DNA of 24,527 bases from Ghiorsea sp. Its GTDB lineage: Bacteria > Pseudomonadota > Zetaproteobacteria > Mariprofundales > Mariprofundaceae. The stretch's first letter is position 1. Each line of letters begins with the position of its first letter. The notes below the pieces were generated by a model. The model did no database searches and was not told the origin of the DNA. It saw nothing but the letters and a program-made list of their open reading frames with translations. The position numbers were made by a program, and so were the translations under genes. Below are positions 23,512 through 24,527 of the stretch, piece by piece. The stretch covers positions 1-24,527 of the forward strand of contig JAJFLD010000022.1 in assembly GCA_021772875.1 (NCBI GenBank), in the 5' to 3' direction.

Positions 23512-23568
23512 AAAGGGGTCAGAGCCCTTTAAATGGAGATGCGCTGGTGTTAAGCTTCGGGCAAGGGG
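23512..23568 (+). repeat. 57-bp repeat, copy A (AAAGGGGTCAGAGCCC...)
   Basis: This copy matches 24471-24527 at 55 of 57 positions (differences only in GCGCTGG versus ACGATGG). It begins AAAGGGGTCAGAGCCC, which can form a short GGG/CCC hairpin, and it ends in GGGCAAGGGG, which acts as a ribosome binding site for the RAYT remnant that follows. Confidence 0.9.
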
Positions 23569-23574
23569 GATTTT

Positions 23575-23715
23575 ATGCCTAGGAAACGTCGTTTTTATGT
23601 TGCTGGAATGTCAGTGCATGTTGTTCAGCGGGGTAATAACCGTGATCCGATATTCTTTGATGAAAGTGATTATCGCGTGTATTTGAAGAAGAAGTGGGGT
23701 CTACCATTGTACTAA
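23575..23715 (+). pseudogene. REP-associated tyrosine transposase (RAYT/Y1_Tnp), N-terminal remnant
   Basis: The 46-codon frame starts MPRKRRFYVAGMSVHVVQRG, then NNRDPIFFDESDYRVYLK, the typical N-terminus of RAYT/TnpA-REP proteins. Identity is lost after about residue 38 and the frame stops at 23715. The HUH motif and the catalytic Tyr are absent. The break sits at TGGGGTC, the same core word as the repeats nearby, so a deletion between repeats is a plausible cause. Confidence 0.75.
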
Positions 23716-23899
23716 CTTAGGGATTTCCGTCAGGAGTTCGGGTGACACAACATTTAATTCCACTATCTTCTACTAATTAAGTATGGCCGCAATTGAGGGA
23801 AGCTAAATGAATGTTACAATGATAGACCCGACCCCTTTTGTACAGGTATTGATTTAATGTAGGCAATGAAAATACATTGTAAAGAGAGGTACTAATTAG
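23716..23899. other. Non-coding scar with inverted AAAAGGGGTC copy
   Basis: No gene is supported here. It contains CGGGTGACACAACATTTAATT, similar in style to sequence I have seen upstream of RAYT genes, followed by AATTAAGTATGG with a 7-codon frame, probably a second eroded RAYT leader. GACCCCTTTT at 23830-23839 is the reverse complement of the repeat core at 23511-23520. Confidence 0.4.
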
Positions 23900-24418
23900 A
23901 TGTTATTTTTTTTAAAGTTTTTTGTATTAAACTGTTTATTATTGATTGGCCTAGGTTGTACAGAGGCGATAGGAGTTGACTCGGGAGCAAAAGAGGTTGT
24001 TTATAAACTTTTTTCTGAACATCAGCCGTGGAAAGGAAAAAATTTAAACTGGGAGAGCAGAGAAGTAACTTCAAGATTCTTTGATTCAAACCTTGTTTCT
24101 CTTTTCCAAAGTGAGTATGAGTGCAAGGTTAAGGAGAGAGATGTTTGTAGCTTAGAATCTGACCCTGTTTATTTTTCCCAAGATTTCCCTGACGGTGAGG
24201 CAGAGCTGGTTCTAATACCTGTAAAGAATGATTCCCCAAAAGGTATGTCCTACAAAGTAAACGTTAAATTTTCGAAATGGACTATCGTATTGGTTGTTAG
24301 GGTGAAAGAGACGAGCGCTGGATGGAGAATTTCAGATATTCAAAACGAAAGTTTATCTTTGAAGCTTAACATGCAGAGTACGTTGCAAAGTTTAGGGTAT
24401 TTTAATTTGCTCAAATGA
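23900..24418 (+). CDS. Exported protein, possibly DUF3828-like
   Basis: The 172-residue protein starts with a strongly hydrophobic signal-like segment (MLFFLKFFVLNCLLLIGLGC). The Cys20 could be lipidated, but the lipobox is not ideal. The rest, with SRFFDSNLVSLFQSEYEC, a DPVYFSQDF block, a strand-rich middle and a closing W.ISDIQNE, resembles the layout of DUF3828 proteins. I rate that match as weak. A GAGAGGT about 10 nt upstream supports the start. It is AT-rich and flanked on both sides by repeat cores in opposite orientation, so it may be a passenger gene. Confidence 0.65.
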   Translation: MLFFLKFFVLNCLLLIGLGCTEAIGVDSGAKEVVYKLFSEHQPWKGKNLNWESREVTSRFFDSNLVSLFQSEYECKVKERDVCSLESDPVYFSQDFPDGEAELVLIPVKNDSPKGMSYKVNVKFSKWTIVLVVRVKETSAGWRISDIQNESLSLKLNMQSTLQSLGYFNLLK

Positions 24419-24431
24419 CTGCCAAGACAAA

Positions 24432-24479
24432 CTAAAGGGGTCGAAACTAAAGGGGTCAGAGCCGAGCACTAAAGGGGTC
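24432..24479 (+). repeat. Three tandem CTAAAGGGGTC copies
   Basis: Exact 11-bp copies are at 24432-24442, 24447-24457 and 24469-24479, at start-to-start spacings of 15 and 22 bp. The last two continue into AGAGCC. The third copy overlaps the start of the second 57-bp repeat. Confidence 0.9.
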
Positions 24480-24527
24480 AGAGCCCTTTAAATGGAGATA
24501 CGATGGTGTTAAGCTTCGGGCAAGGGG
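24471..24527 (+). repeat. 57-bp repeat, copy B (at window edge)
   Basis: It is the same repeat as 23512-23568 with two substitutions, and the window ends exactly where copy A is followed by a RAYT start. Another RAYT gene or remnant is predicted just beyond the edge. Confidence 0.9.

Noticed and set aside
23441..23686. 81-codon plus-strand frame across 23441-23686
   Set aside because: It reads antisense through the IS110 remnant and out of frame through the repeat and the RAYT start; no protein features.
24432..24527. CRISPR array at the right edge
   Set aside because: The repeated unit is only 11 bp, spacings are 15 and 22 bp with no uniform spacers, and no cas genes are present; REP/RAYT-type repeats explain it better.

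Overview
The window looks like a Gram-negative (diderm) proteobacterial chromosome. The evidence is lipid A synthesis (lpxK), Wza/Wzc-type capsule or exopolysaccharide export, several outer-membrane lipoproteins with OmpA domains, cmoB/recJ, a DUF2155 lipoprotein and proteobacterial tRNAs with encoded CCA. Base composition appears moderate to low GC by eye and is visibly more AT-rich after about 22.3 kb. A marine zetaproteobacterium such as Ghiorsea or Mariprofundus is my guess from gene content. It is not proven by the sequence.

Layout. (1) 1-1734, minus: a secreted or surface 'choice-of-anchor U'-type protein, cut by the left edge. (2) 2008-2955, plus: a small exported protein and a DUF4398-OmpA lipoprotein, closed by a good terminator. 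(3) 3063-5746, plus: cmoB and recJ, overlapping by 4 bp. (4) 12245 down to 5743, minus: an exopolysaccharide operon in transcription order. It encodes a lipoprotein joining a seven-repeat FG-GAP/VCBS propeller, an OmpA peptidoglycan-binding domain and a Wza-like export module; a Wzz/BY-kinase (Wzc); a tiny single-span membrane protein; and an O-antigen ligase/polymerase-like protein. A sigma70-like promoter lies upstream. (5) 13311 down to 12487, minus: tRNA-Ser(TGA), tRNA-Ser(GCT), a DUF2155 lipoprotein gene and tRNA-Arg(ACG), then a strong terminator. The protein gene overlaps the mature tRNA on both sides. (6) 18323 down to 13370, minus: thiL, pgpA, cinA-type amidase, mdh, sucC, sucD, a close-packed run with stop/start overlaps that links thiamine pyrophosphate synthesis, phosphatidylglycerol synthesis, NMN recycling and TCA-cycle steps. 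(7) 21202 down to 18403, minus: an FMN-binding HugZ-like protein, an inositol-monophosphatase family protein, a polyprenyl diphosphate synthase and a cyclic-nucleotide-binding-fold protein. (8) 21260-22294, plus: lpxK.

(9) 22295-24527 is accessory DNA. It holds two orphan exported-protein genes (one with a carboxypeptidase-regulatory-like domain, one weakly like DUF3828), a truncated IS110-type transposase C-terminus, a truncated REP-associated tyrosine transposase (RAYT) start, and a family of AAAGGGGTC-containing repeats, including a 57-bp repeat present twice at 55/57 identity.

The most unusual items are the propeller-OmpA-Wza fusion, the protein gene whose stop codon lies inside a tRNA so that normal tRNA processing should leave a nonstop message, a cNMP-fold protein lacking the canonical phosphate-binding Arg, and the repeat/transposase-scar region at the right end.
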